Positions 25,738 to 33,800 of a stretch of DNA of 34,497 nt are shown here, piece by piece. The stretch lies in NCBI GenBank assembly GCA_019118745.1, contig DWYJ01000084.1:1-34497 (forward strand), read 5' to 3'. Positions within the stretch are counted from its first letter, which is position 1; each line of letters starts with the position of its first letter. This DNA is from Candidatus Desulfovibrio gallistercoris (GTDB taxonomy: Bacteria > Desulfobacterota > Desulfovibrionia > Desulfovibrionales > Desulfovibrionaceae). The position numbers and the translations under genes were made by a program. The notes beneath the pieces were generated by a model. It searched no databases, was not told where the DNA came from, and saw nothing but the letters and a program-made list of their open reading frames with translations.

Positions 25738-26691
25738 ATGGCAAAACAATCATTCAAAACCGCTGTAGGGGCTTTCGTCATCGGCGGACTGGCGCTGCTG
25801 GTGGCGGGCATCATCCTGCTGGGCGGCGGACGCATGTTCAGTGACGACATCGAATACGTCCTGTACTTCGACGGCTCGGTGAGCGGCCTCAACATCGGGG
25901 CGCCCGTGGTCTTCCGCGGCGTACCCATGGGCCAGGTCACGCGCATCAGCCTGGAGGCCAACCCGCGCGACGCCAGCGTCACCATCCCGGTCTACATCCG
26001 GCTGGACGAGAACAGCATCGTCCGGGCCGGGGTCACCGGCGAGCTCACGGACAACTTCCGGCAGGAGATCCTGCGCCGCCTGATCCAGCGCGGCCTGCGC
26101 GCCCGCCTGCAGCTCCAGAGCCTCATCACCGGCCAGTACCGCGTGGAACTGGACTTTTTGCCCAACACGCCGGCCAATTTCCGGTCCCCCATGCCGGACA
26201 GGGAGATCCCCACCCTGCCCTCGCCCATCGACACCCTGCAGCGCACCGTGGCCAGCCTGCCGCTGGAAGAGATGGCGCGTACCACGGCGGGCATACTGGA
26301 AAAGCTCAACGCCGCCCTGTCCGGCGATGCGCTGGAGCGCGGTCTCAAGGCCTTTGCCACCACCTTCGAAGAGGCCCAGGCCCTACTGGCCGGCATGCAG
26401 GAATCCCAGAAGACCCTGGCCCAGGCCCTGGAAAAGCTGAATGCGGCGGCCACATCGGCCCAGCACGACCTGCCCCAGGCCCTGCAAAGCACCCGTGACG
26501 CCATGAACAACGTCTCCTCCGTTTCCCTGGCCACCAAGGCCGTGGTGGAGCGCAATGCCCCCCTCACCCAGGAGCTGCGCCGCCTGATCCAGGAAAGCGC
26601 GGCTGCCGTACGTTCCCTGCGGGCGTTCATGGACGTGCTGGAACGCAACCCTGAAGCCCTGCTCCGCGGCAAACAAGGAAGTCGCCGATGA
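25738..26691 (+). CDS. mlaD: MCE-domain lipid transport protein (MlaD/PqiB-like)
   Basis: The 317-residue protein has one N-terminal membrane anchor (about 10-30, VGAFVIGGLALLVAGIILLG). A single MCE domain follows (about 38-120, YVLYFDGSVSGLNIGAPVVF to the end of the beta-barrel fold), then LQSLITGQYRVELDF and a long helical region (about 165-310). The end, RNPEALLRGKQG, resembles PqiB/YebT-type proteins. It should form the periplasmic channel subunit that hands lipids to or from the permease. It overlaps the lipoprotein gene by 4 bases. Confidence 0.9.
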   Translation: MAKQSFKTAVGAFVIGGLALLVAGIILLGGGRMFSDDIEYVLYFDGSVSGLNIGAPVVFRGVPMGQVTRISLEANPRDASVTIPVYIRLDENSIVRAGVTGELTDNFRQEILRRLIQRGLRARLQLQSLITGQYRVELDFLPNTPANFRSPMPDREIPTLPSPIDTLQRTVASLPLEEMARTTAGILEKLNAALSGDALERGLKAFATTFEEAQALLAGMQESQKTLAQALEKLNAAATSAQHDLPQALQSTRDAMNNVSSVSLATKAVVERNAPLTQELRRLIQESAAAVRSLRAFMDVLERNPEALLRGKQGSRR

Positions 26692-27284
26692 ACCCTATCC
26701 TCCGCCATACGACCATTTTCCTGGCCCTGCTGACGCTCCTGCTGACCGCCTGCGGCCGCAGCGCGCCCACGCATTTTTATCTGCTGGACAGCGGCCAGCC
26801 CCCCCTGACCGCCGACAGCCTGCCCGCTGCCAGCCTGAGCATCGCACCGGTGAGCGTGCCTGACTATCTGGACCGCAACGGCCTGGTGCGCCGCAGCGAC
26901 GGCCAGACCCGTCTGGAGGTCTCGGAACTGGATATCTGGGCCGAACCGCTTGGACAGGGCGCCCGGCGCGTGCTGGGCGAAGTGCTGGCCGCCCGGCTGC
27001 TGCCCCGGGGCATCGATGTGATCGCGGCCGGAGACCGGCAGGGAGACATGGAACTGGCCGTGGCTCTGGAACGTCTGGACGGCGACACGCCGGGCACGGC
27101 CCGCTTGCAGGCCCGCTGGCAGCTTTCCCGTGGCGGGGAGGCACTGGATCGCGGCATCTACGCGGCCAGCGAGGACGCCGGCATGAGCAGCGCCAGCCTG
27201 GTGGCGGCCCAGAGCCGCCTGTTGCAGGGGCTGGGCGAACACCTGGCCGAACGCCTGCTGCCCCGGCTCAAGGGGGGACGCTAG
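26688..27284 (+). CDS. PqiC-like ABC transport auxiliary lipoprotein
   Basis: The 198-residue protein starts with a lipoprotein signal peptide with lipobox LLTAC (C22), so it should be lipid-anchored, most likely in the outer membrane. The mature part matches the PqiC/DUF330 style: the THFYLLDSG start, SIAPVSVPDYLDRNGLVRR, and ELDIWAEPLGQGARRVLGEVL. PqiC-type proteins accompany MCE proteins and connect them to the outer membrane. It is the last gene of the operon, coupled to the MCE gene by ATGA, and a terminator follows at 27415. Confidence 0.87.
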   Translation: MNPILRHTTIFLALLTLLLTACGRSAPTHFYLLDSGQPPLTADSLPAASLSIAPVSVPDYLDRNGLVRRSDGQTRLEVSELDIWAEPLGQGARRVLGEVLAARLLPRGIDVIAAGDRQGDMELAVALERLDGDTPGTARLQARWQLSRGGEALDRGIYAASEDAGMSSASLVAAQSRLLQGLGEHLAERLLPRLKGGR

Positions 27285-27414
27285 AGACAACGCATTTTGC
27301 GTTACCTGACCGGCATTGCCCCCAGCAGCAGGCCCGGCGGGTGCCGTACCATCCGGCATGGCCGGACGGCAGGCCGGAACATACGGAAGGCAACTGTCGA
27401 TCACGACATCACAA

Positions 27415-27452
27415 GACGAAAAAAGGGAGGCTCAAGGCCTCCCTTTCCTTTT
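27415..27452. terminator. Bidirectional rho-independent terminator
   Basis: The stem GGGAGGC-TCAAG-GCCTCCC is flanked by an A run on the left and TTTCCTTTT on the right. It can end the mla-type operon on the plus strand and the fadL-like gene on the minus strand. Confidence 0.85.
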
Positions 27453-27639
27453 GGTCCAATGTGGCCTTGCTGCCAGTGACTGCCCCGCACGGACCGCGCC
27501 ATCCCGCTTGCCGCCGTTTTATCCTTCAAATGAAAAATATCAGTTTCGTACAGTCAGAGCGGTTACCGGGCCATGCCTGCATTCCGGTCCGGCATGCGCT
27601 TGCCGACAGCCTGTCATGCCCGACGTGGCAGTCCAGCCA

Positions 27640-28932
27640 TCAGAACGTGTAGCCGATGGTGGCGGAATAGATATTGGCCACCGTGTTCCGGCTGTTCCCG
27701 CTGCTGACATTCCCCACGGACGAACGGATACCGGCGGCATCGGTCTCCGAATAGTCCAGGCTGTGCACCCAAAGATGGGCATAGGCCAGATCGAGCGTCC
27801 AGTTGCCCCACTGGAAGCCCGCGCCCACGCTGACGCCCGTGCGGCCGTGACTGGGGACCATGAAATCCGCGTGCGACTCGTTGGTGACCGGCGTCTCGTA
27901 CCAGAAGCCCGCGCGCAGGGCCAGCCAGTCCAGGGGCTCGTATTCCACGCTGGCGTTGAAGTTCCAGCCGTCACGCCACTTCTTATGGTTGATGGACTGG
28001 AAGTCGGAATCGAAATAGATGTTCATGGAATCGTAGGTGGACCAGCGGGTGAAGACGGTGCCCACCTCGAAGCTCAGATTTTCCAGCGGGCGGTAGGCCA
28101 GGCCCACGGCGAAGGAATCGGGCAGATGCACCGTGCTGTGCACGTCGGTATCGATGGTGTGCGGCACCTGTCCCTGGTCGGCCAGCATGTTGCTGTGATG
28201 CCGGGAGAAATCCGCCGTGCCGGCGATATTGAGCGTGACCGGACTTTTATAGGAAAAGCCCAAAGACAGCTCGTCGGTCATGCGGAAGTGCGCGCCCAGC
28301 TGGGCCCCCACGCCCCAGCCCGTACCGTTGAGCGTCATCTTGCTGTCCTCCCCTTTGCTGGGGAAATAGCCGATATACTGCATGCTGGGGATCTGCTGTC
28401 CCATGGCAAAGCTGGCATGCATGATCTCCACGCCCGCCGAAAGGGAGAGGACATCGTTGACCTTCAGGGCCACGGTGGGCACGAGGGAAAAGGTCTGGAA
28501 ATTGATGTTGGTCAGGTTGTAGCGCCCCGTCCAGTTGTCGGCGAATTCATTGCCGAGGCCGAAACGCGAGAACAGGCCCAGGCCCAGCCAGAAGCGGTCG
28601 TTCAGCTGATGGGTGATGTACGCGTGCGGTGCAGCCCAGATGTGCGGTTTTGTGGTCGTGGAGGTATGGCTGCCGTCGGCGAGGTCCAGATCGATGGTGC
28701 CCATGGGCGCGATGGCGGCAAAACCGCCCATGACGTGTGTGCCCGGCAGCTGGGTGATGCCCGCCGCATTGTAGGCGATGGCCGAGGGGTCATCCGCACG
28801 CCCCACCATGCCGCCTGCCAGCGACAGGCCCCGCGAGCTCCATTCCGTCAGGGCGAAGCCTTCGGCCCCTGCCGTCGTCACCTGGCATGCCCACAGAAGA
28901 CAGACCGCGAGCACGACATACAATTTTTTCAT
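27640..28932 (-). CDS. FadL/OmpP1-family outer membrane transporter
   Basis: The 430-residue precursor has a signal peptide (MKKLYVVLAVCLLWACQVTTAGA, cleavage before EGFAL). The mature N-terminus carries the FadL hatch pattern, with SRGLSLAGG, DDPSAIAYNAAGITQLPG. The rest alternates aromatic and hydrophobic beta strands and ends in YSATIGYTF, a C-terminal phenylalanine as in outer membrane barrels. The family takes up long-chain fatty acids or other hydrophobic compounds. The start at 28932 is chosen over 28938 because the GGGGG ribosome site is 6 bases upstream of it. An LWAC lipobox look-alike in the signal is atypical and probably not used. Confidence 0.88.
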   Translation of the reverse strand: MKKLYVVLAVCLLWACQVTTAGAEGFALTEWSSRGLSLAGGMVGRADDPSAIAYNAAGITQLPGTHVMGGFAAIAPMGTIDLDLADGSHTSTTTKPHIWAAPHAYITHQLNDRFWLGLGLFSRFGLGNEFADNWTGRYNLTNINFQTFSLVPTVALKVNDVLSLSAGVEIMHASFAMGQQIPSMQYIGYFPSKGEDSKMTLNGTGWGVGAQLGAHFRMTDELSLGFSYKSPVTLNIAGTADFSRHHSNMLADQGQVPHTIDTDVHSTVHLPDSFAVGLAYRPLENLSFEVGTVFTRWSTYDSMNIYFDSDFQSINHKKWRDGWNFNASVEYEPLDWLALRAGFWYETPVTNESHADFMVPSHGRTGVSVGAGFQWGNWTLDLAYAHLWVHSLDYSETDAAGIRSSVGNVSSGNSRNTVANIYSATIGYTF

Positions 28933-28998
28933 ATCCATCCCCCACAAAAACAGTCGGAACACGATAAAAGCACCGCACGCAGCATTCACCGCCGTACA

Positions 28999-29041
28999 GC
29001 CACCTACCATTACGCTAGGTGGCAATACTTCTGAAAGTCAA
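28999..29041 (-). promoter_or_regulatory. Predicted fadL-like promoter with overlapping inverted repeat
   Basis: On the minus strand TTGACT (29041-29036), an 18-base spacer and TAGCGT (29017-29012) form a possible promoter. A perfect 8-bp inverted repeat GCCACCTA-N9-TAGGTGGC (28999-29023) overlaps the -10 and is a candidate operator for a dimeric regulator. Confidence 0.45.
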
Positions 29042-29260
29042 GCTGTTTTGCCGGACTGCCCGGCGCTGGCGCAGGGAACGGCAGCAAAGCCTGGCCCTCC
29101 CCTGTCCGGGATGCCGGGCAGACCACTGCGACAACGACCGGCCGCGAGCCTCCGGCAGCAAGGCTGCCGATATGCCTGGGGGCCCCCCGTTGGAGCAGAC
29201 AGGGAAGGGAAAAGGCCCCCGGCATACCGGCAGGGCGTCCTCTCCGCCTTTGCCGGCAAT
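29042..29260. other. Gene-free spacer with a long imperfect hairpin
   Basis: No gene is seen. A long imperfect inverted repeat spans 29165-29232 (TGCCG-A-TATGCC-T-GGGGGCC against GGCCCCC-GGCATA-C-CGGCA) with an internal loop of about 30 bases. Confidence 0.45.
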
Positions 29261-29294
29261 AAAAAAGGGCCCTCCCCCAACGGGGAAGGCCCTT
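29261..29294 (-). terminator. Rho-independent terminator of grpE
   Basis: On the minus strand AAGGGCC (29294-29288) and GGCCCTT form a GC-rich stem with further inner pairing, followed by six T residues, 26 bases after the grpE stop. Confidence 0.9.
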
Positions 29295-29319
29295 CCGGTT
29301 GTCTTGCGGGTAACGGCGC

Positions 29320-29916
29320 TTAGCCCTGCTTGATCATGACCTTGGCCGGACGCAGCAGACGTTCGCCCAGCTTGTAGCCGCTCTGCAGCACGCGGGCCAC
29401 GGCCCCGGCTTCCACATCGGCCTCGGCATCGAAGCCCACGGCTTCGTGCAGTTCGGGCGTGAAGGCCTCACCGGCCGTGCCCACGGGGGTCAGGCCGTGG
29501 CGCGCCACGGCTTCCAGCAACAGCTTGCGGGTCATGGCCACGCCCTGGAGCATGTCCTTGCAGGCCTCGTCCTTGCTGCCGTATTGCAGGGCCAGGTCGA
29601 GGTTGTCCAGCGTGGGCAGCAGGTCGCTCATGACCTTTTCCGCCGCATAGCGGATCTGATCCTCGTGCTCGCGCTTCAGACGCTTTTTGAAATTATCCAT
29701 CTCCGCGGCCGCGCGCAGGCGTGCGTCATCGGCATCGCGCTTTTCGGTGCAGTTGGGGCACACATGTTCGTGGCACAGGCTTTCCAGGTTTTCCGGCAGG
29801 GTCTGCACGGCGTCCCCGGCATCCCCGGCCTCGGCACCGGCACAGGCCTCTTCCTGCGCTTCCGTGTTCTGCGTGTCCTTCATATGCATATCATCGTTCT
29901 CGTTGTGACGATCCAT
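29320..29916 (-). CDS. grpE: Nucleotide exchange factor GrpE
   Basis: The 198-residue protein is the exchange factor for DnaK. It has an acidic N-terminus, the long coiled-coil part (RLRAAAEMDNFKKRLKREHE), the conserved LLPTLDNLDLAL and the C-terminal beta domain (GEAFTPELHEAVGF, LQSGYKLGERLLRPAKVMI). An unusual CHEHVCPNC motif (C48, H49, H51, C53, C56) before the coiled coil could bind a metal. GGGAGG is 5 bases before the ATG. It stands alone here, not beside dnaK, and has its own terminator. Confidence 0.95.
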   Translation of the reverse strand: MDRHNENDDMHMKDTQNTEAQEEACAGAEAGDAGDAVQTLPENLESLCHEHVCPNCTEKRDADDARLRAAAEMDNFKKRLKREHEDQIRYAAEKVMSDLLPTLDNLDLALQYGSKDEACKDMLQGVAMTRKLLLEAVARHGLTPVGTAGEAFTPELHEAVGFDAEADVEAGAVARVLQSGYKLGERLLRPAKVMIKQG

Positions 29917-29957
29917 GGTTCCTCCCAGAAATGCACCGGCGTTGTGCCGGCTAGTAT

Positions 29958-29986
29958 TGAGTAAATACGCACCGGCGTACTGTCAA
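29958..29986 (-). promoter_or_regulatory. Possible grpE promoter
   Basis: On the minus strand a perfect TTGACA (29986-29981), a 17-base spacer and TACTCA (29963-29958) lie about 42 bases before grpE. The -10 is weak. A CCGGCGTTGTGCCGG stem at 29936-29950 lies in the leader. Confidence 0.4.
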
Positions 29987-30025
29987 GGGGATGACAGCCC
30001 GGCAAAGGGCCCCTGCACGGAAGTC

Positions 30026-30054
30026 TCGACATTGGTGCACGCCTTCGCTATATT
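30026..30054 (+). promoter_or_regulatory. Predicted hisD promoter
   Basis: TCGACA (30026-30031), an exact 17-base spacer and TATATT (30049-30054) predict a start near 30061 and a leader of about 60 bases. Confidence 0.6.
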
Positions 30055-30059
30055 CGTCC

Positions 30060-30105
30060 GACGCGCAATTCCGCGCGTCCACGCGCCCTCCGGTGGCGTT
30101 TTTTT
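30060..30105 (+). promoter_or_regulatory. Attenuator-like leader of hisD
   Basis: Segments GACGCG (30060-30065) and CGCGTC (30074-30079) can pair; GCGCG (30073-30077) can instead pair with CGCGC (30082-30086); and CGCC (30084-30087) can pair with GGCG (30095-30098), followed by seven T residues. The pairings exclude one another, as in attenuators. No ATG or His-codon run is present in the leader, and the last stem is short. Confidence 0.35.
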
Positions 30106-30120
30106 CTTGAGGTATATTCC

Positions 30121-31425
30121 ATGATTTGCCGAATTTTGCACCTGCAGTCCGAGCAGGAATGGGTCAAGGCCTCGCAGTGGCTCGACGGCCGCTTCAATCC
30201 CGGCGACAGCGTTGAGGGCAGCGTGCGCGAGATCCTCGCCAATGTACGTGAAAAGGGCGATGAGGCCCTGATCGACTATACCCGCCGTTTCGACTGTCCC
30301 GAATTTGCCGCGCCCCTGCGCGTCAGCGAACAGGACATCGCCTGGGCCGCGGCGTCCATCTCTCCCGAACATCGCGAGCAGATCAGCGAAGCCGCCCACA
30401 ACATCCGTACGTTCCACAAGGAACAGCTGGAAAAATCCTGGTTCCAGACCCGTCCTGACGGCAGCATCCTGGGCCAGCGCGTGCTGCCCGTGGACCGTGT
30501 GGGCCTGTATGTGCCCGGTGGCCAGGGCGGCAATACCCCGCTGCTCTCCAGCATGCTCATGAATGCCATCCCCGCCCTGGTGGCCGGCGTGCCCCGCGTG
30601 GCCGTGTGCACCCCGCCCCGCAAGGACGGCACCATCAACCCACACATCCTGGCGGCGGCCCACCTGCTGGACATCGACGAGATCTACCGCGTGGGCGGTG
30701 CATGGTCCATCGGCGCCATGGCCTACGGTACCCAGAGCATCGATCCCGTGGATGTCATCGCCGGTCCCGGCAACATCTATGTGGCCACGGCCAAACGTCT
30801 GGTGCAGGGCACGGTGGGCATCGACATGGTGGCCGGCCCCAGCGAAGTGCTGGTGGTGGCCGACAGCTCCGCCCGCCCGCACTGGCTGGCCGCGGACATG
30901 CTCTCCCAGGCCGAACACGACATGCTGGCTTCCGCCATCCTGCTCACCGATGACATCACCCTGGCCGAACAGGTACAGCAGGAACTGGAAAAGCAGTGCA
31001 GCCAGCTGCCCAAGGCCCAGATCGCCAGCAAGTCCCTCATGGACTGGGGCGCCATCGTGGTGGTGCCCAACATCATGACCGCCGTGGCCATCGCCAACCG
31101 CGTGGCCCCCGAGCATCTGGAACTGTGCGTGCGCGATCCCTGGGCCCTGCTGCCCCACATCCGCCATGCCGGGGCCATCTTCATGGGCCAGCACAGCCCC
31201 GAACCCGTGGGGGACTACTTCGCGGGCCCCAACCATGTGCTGCCCACCCTGCGGACCGCGCGCTTCTCTTCCGCGCTCTCCGTCCAGAACTTCTGCAAAA
31301 AAACCAGCATCGTGGCCACTTCTCCGGCCTTCCTGCTGGAAAACGCGCCTGCCATTGCTTCTCTGGCCCGTCTGGAAGGGCTGGAGGCCCACGCCCGTTC
31401 CGTGGAGATCCGCAGCAAGCGCTAG
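30121..31425 (+). CDS. hisD: Histidinol dehydrogenase
   Basis: The 434-residue protein performs the last two oxidations of histidine synthesis (histidinol to histidine with NAD). Family segments are VGLYVPGGQGGNTPLLSS, the GAWSIGAMAYGTQSI region, DVIAGPGNIYVATAKR, DMVAGPSEVLVVAD, the RVAPEHLEL motif and YFAGPNHVLPT, with conserved His and Glu metal and acid-base residues. The length is normal. GAGG lies 9 bases before the ATG. No other his genes are adjacent; purC and fabI follow closely, so it is a mixed biosynthesis operon. Confidence 0.96.
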   Translation: MICRILHLQSEQEWVKASQWLDGRFNPGDSVEGSVREILANVREKGDEALIDYTRRFDCPEFAAPLRVSEQDIAWAAASISPEHREQISEAAHNIRTFHKEQLEKSWFQTRPDGSILGQRVLPVDRVGLYVPGGQGGNTPLLSSMLMNAIPALVAGVPRVAVCTPPRKDGTINPHILAAAHLLDIDEIYRVGGAWSIGAMAYGTQSIDPVDVIAGPGNIYVATAKRLVQGTVGIDMVAGPSEVLVVADSSARPHWLAADMLSQAEHDMLASAILLTDDITLAEQVQQELEKQCSQLPKAQIASKSLMDWGAIVVVPNIMTAVAIANRVAPEHLELCVRDPWALLPHIRHAGAIFMGQHSPEPVGDYFAGPNHVLPTLRTARFSSALSVQNFCKKTSIVATSPAFLLENAPAIASLARLEGLEAHARSVEIRSKR

Positions 31426-31452
31426 TGCCTTAAACAAAACTGGATCAAGACT

Positions 31453-32349
31453 ATGCGCATCACCACCAAGACTGAAATCAGCGCTTACCCGCTGCTGTCC
31501 CGCGGCAAGGTCCGCGACATCTATGACATCGACGACAAGACCCTGCTCATCGTCACTACCGACCGCATGTCCGCCTTCGATGTCATCATGGACAAGCCCA
31601 TCCCCTACAAGGGCGTGATCCTGAACCAGATTACCCTGTTCTGGATGGACAAGTTCAAGGACATCATCCCCAATCATCTGGTGGAAAGCGACGTGGACCG
31701 GTTCCCCGCCGCCCTTGCCCCCTGGAAGGACGAGCTTGAAGGGCGCGCCGTGCTGGTCCGCAAGGCAAAGCCCCTGCCTGTGGAATGTATCGTACGCGGC
31801 TACATCTCCGGCTCGGGCTGGAAAGACTATCAGAAGACCGGCACGCTCTGCGGCTATCAGCTGCCTGCCGGCATGCGGGAATCCGACAAGCTGGAGACGG
31901 CCCTTTTCACGCCTTCCACCAAGGCCGAGCTGGGCCAGCACGACCAGAACATCAGCGCCGACGAGGCCGCCCGCCTGCTGGGCGAAGATGTGGCCCGCAA
32001 GGTCCAGGAGACCACCCTGGCCATCTATGAAGCCGGACGTACCTACGCTGCCAGCCGCGGCATCATCGTGGCCGACACCAAGTTCGAATTCGGTTTCGTG
32101 GACGGGGAACTGCGCCTCATCGACGAAGTGCTGACCCCCGACTCTTCCCGCTTCTGGCCCGCGGACCAGTACGAACCCGGCCGCAGCCAGCCCAGTTTCG
32201 ACAAACAGTACCTGCGCGACTGGCTCACCTCCCAGCCCTGGGACATGCAGCCGCCCGCGCCTGCCCTGCCTGCCGAGGTCGTGGACGCCACGGCCCGGCG
32301 CTACCGTGAGGCCTACCACATCCTGACGGGCAAAGAATTCACCATCTAA
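31453..32349 (+). CDS. purC: Phosphoribosylaminoimidazole-succinocarboxamide synthase
   Basis: The 298-residue protein joins aspartate to CAIR in purine synthesis. Family segments are SRGKVRDIYDI, TTDRMSAFDVIM (with the usual S-AFD), VRGYISGSGWKDY, TKFEFGFVDGELRLIDEVLTPDSSRFW and the QPSFDKQYLRDW region. It is the longer SAICAR-synthase type of about 300 residues. It starts 27 bases after hisD; the ribosome site is weak. A small GTCGCC/GGCGAC hairpin with four T residues (32362-32379) follows before fabI and may lower read-through. Confidence 0.95.
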   Translation: MRITTKTEISAYPLLSRGKVRDIYDIDDKTLLIVTTDRMSAFDVIMDKPIPYKGVILNQITLFWMDKFKDIIPNHLVESDVDRFPAALAPWKDELEGRAVLVRKAKPLPVECIVRGYISGSGWKDYQKTGTLCGYQLPAGMRESDKLETALFTPSTKAELGQHDQNISADEAARLLGEDVARKVQETTLAIYEAGRTYAASRGIIVADTKFEFGFVDGELRLIDEVLTPDSSRFWPADQYEPGRSQPSFDKQYLRDWLTSQPWDMQPPAPALPAEVVDATARRYREAYHILTGKEFTI

Positions 32350-32393
32350 CCTGTTGTCACCGTCGCCAAGGCGACTTTTCTGGAGGATACTAC

Positions 32394-33158
32394 ATGCTGC
32401 TTCAAGGAAAAAAAGCCCTGATCCTGGGCCTGGCCAACAACAAGAGCATCGCTTACGGCATCGCCAATGCCTTCAAGGAACAGGGCGCCCGCCTTGCCTT
32501 CAACTATGTGGGCGACGCCATCAAAAAACGTGTTGAGCCCCTGAGCGAAGAACTGGGAGGCGAGTTCACCTTCCAGTGTGACGTGACCGACGACGCCCAG
32601 ATCCAGGCCGCTGCCGACCTGGTCAAGGAAAAGTGGGGCGAGGTGGACATCCTGGTCCACTCCGTGGCCTTTGCCAACCGTGAAGACCTAAGCGGCCGTT
32701 TCCTGGATACGTCGCGCGCCGGTTTCCATCTGGCCCTGGACATCTCCGCCTACTCCCTCACCGGCGTCTGCCGCGCTTTCGAGCCCCTGCTGCATGACGG
32801 TTCTTCGGTGCTGACCATGACCTACCACGGTTCCACCAAGGTCATCCCCGGCTACAACATCATGGGCGTGGCCAAGGCCGCCCTGGAAGCCTCCGTGCGC
32901 TACCTGTCCTACGACCTGGGCGAAAAGGGCGTGCGCGTCAATGCCCTGAGCGCCGGCCCCATCAAGACCCTGGCCGCTTCCGCCGTCTCCGGCCTGAAGA
33001 ACATCTTCACCCGCGTGGAAGAGCATGCTCCCCTGCGCCGCAACGTGACCACCGCCGATGTGGGCGGTGCCGCCGTGTTCCTGGCCTCCGAGCTCTCCCA
33101 CGGCGTGACCGGCGAAGTCATCTACGTGGACAGCGGCTTCAGCCAGCTGGGCATCTAA
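32394..33158 (+). CDS. fabI: Enoyl-ACP reductase (NADH), FabI type
   Basis: The 254-residue protein catalyses the final reduction in fatty-acid elongation. It has the FabI-type cofactor loop GLANNKSIAYGIA, the VHSVAFAN segment, and the catalytic Tyr and Lys in MTYHGSTKVIPGYNIMGVAK. The substrate-loop region follows (NALSAGPIKTLAASAV), then the VTGEVIYVDSGFS end. GGAGG lies 7 bases before the ATG. Being sensitive to triclosan-like inhibitors is a family property and is not shown here. Confidence 0.96.
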   Translation: MLLQGKKALILGLANNKSIAYGIANAFKEQGARLAFNYVGDAIKKRVEPLSEELGGEFTFQCDVTDDAQIQAAADLVKEKWGEVDILVHSVAFANREDLSGRFLDTSRAGFHLALDISAYSLTGVCRAFEPLLHDGSSVLTMTYHGSTKVIPGYNIMGVAKAALEASVRYLSYDLGEKGVRVNALSAGPIKTLAASAVSGLKNIFTRVEEHAPLRRNVTTADVGGAAVFLASELSHGVTGEVIYVDSGFSQLGI

Positions 33159-33310
33159 AACGACCATAGGCGGCTGCCACGGCAGCGCCATCCTTTTCTG
33201 ATGCTGACGGCCCGGCAACGGCGGGGCGGGACCATCCCGCTCCCCTGCCGGGCCTTCTGGCAACAACGGACGAACTCCGGGACACCCCGGACAGTCTTTC
33301 AGGAGATCGT

Positions 33311-33430
33311 ATGGATACCATCTTCATGCTCAATCTGGCCGGTATCGTGGCCTTCGGTGTGGCCGTCCTGGGCTTTTTTTACATGATGGGCAAAAAAAAG
33401 CGCGAAGAAGACAGGGATCGCAAGGACTAG
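33311..33430 (+). CDS. Small single-span membrane protein (39 residues)
   Basis: AGGAG lies 5 bases before the ATG. The peptide begins MDTIFMLNLAG, has one membrane segment (IVAFGVAVLGFFYMMG) and a strongly charged cytoplasmic tail (KKKREEDRDRKD). The ribosome site, the clean helix and the positive border after it support a real small protein. I do not recognise a family. It follows fabI by 152 bases and could share its transcript. Confidence 0.6.
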   Translation: MDTIFMLNLAGIVAFGVAVLGFFYMMGKKKREEDRDRKD

Positions 33431-33433
33431 GCC

Positions 33434-33529
33434 ATGTGGCAGGCCCTGCTCGTCCTGCTGGTCATCGTCCTTGCCGTGGCCCTTGCCAAAGGCAGGGCCG
33501 GGACCCCTTTTCGTCATCATGCTCCGTGA
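33434..33529 (+). CDS. Possible 31-residue membrane peptide
   Basis: The ATG follows the previous stop by 3 bases, with AAGGA 7 bases upstream lying inside the previous gene. The peptide is one hydrophobic helix (ALLVLLVIVLAVALA) with a short basic tail. A GGCCCTTGCC-AAA-GGCAGGGCC stem inside it (33478-33500) followed by CCCCTTTT could instead be a terminator for the preceding gene, so the coding call is weak. Confidence 0.35.
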   Translation: MWQALLVLLVIVLAVALAKGRAGTPFRHHAP

Positions 33530-33648
33530 GTAGGCAGCTGTGACCATCTCCGGCGGAAGATGGAAACGAAAAATTGTAAAGATAACATATCTAAATAACA
33601 CATAATTTTTAAAGCAAAAATTTTTTCGCGAAAAATGCGTTTTTTTGC

Positions 33649-33677
33649 TTGCCAAAGCCGAAGGTTCTGCCTATAAA
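33649..33677 (+). promoter_or_regulatory. Predicted tRNA-Ser promoter
   Basis: TTGCCA (33649-33654), an exact 17-base spacer and TATAAA (33672-33677) are present, about 20 bases before the tRNA, within a locally A/T-rich tract. Confidence 0.65.
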
Positions 33678-33696
33678 GAGTAGGTCTTCACGACAC

Positions 33697-33788
33697 GGAG
33701 AGGTGTCCGAGTTGGTCGAAGGAGCACGATTGGAAATCGTGTGTACGTTAAAAGCGTACCAAGAGTTCGAATCTCTTCCTCTCCGCCA
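33697..33788 (+). tRNA. tRNA-Ser (anticodon GGA)
   Basis: The acceptor arms GGAGAGG (33697-33703) and CCTCTCC (33778-33784) pair perfectly, followed by G and encoded CCA. The anticodon stem CACGA/TCGTG holds the loop TTGGAAA with anticodon GGA at 33732-33734. A long variable arm (GTACG...CGTAC) and a GTTCGAATC T loop confirm the serine type; it reads UCC and UCU. Confidence 0.97.
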
Positions 33789-33800
33789 CCGAGAAAATAG

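Noticed and set aside
27316-29034. A 572-codon plus-strand open frame
   Set aside because: Antisense of the FadL-type gene and runs through the terminator at 27415.
29983-32319. A 778-codon minus-strand open frame
   Set aside because: Antisense of hisD and purC in high-GC DNA; no ribosome site and no recognisable domain.
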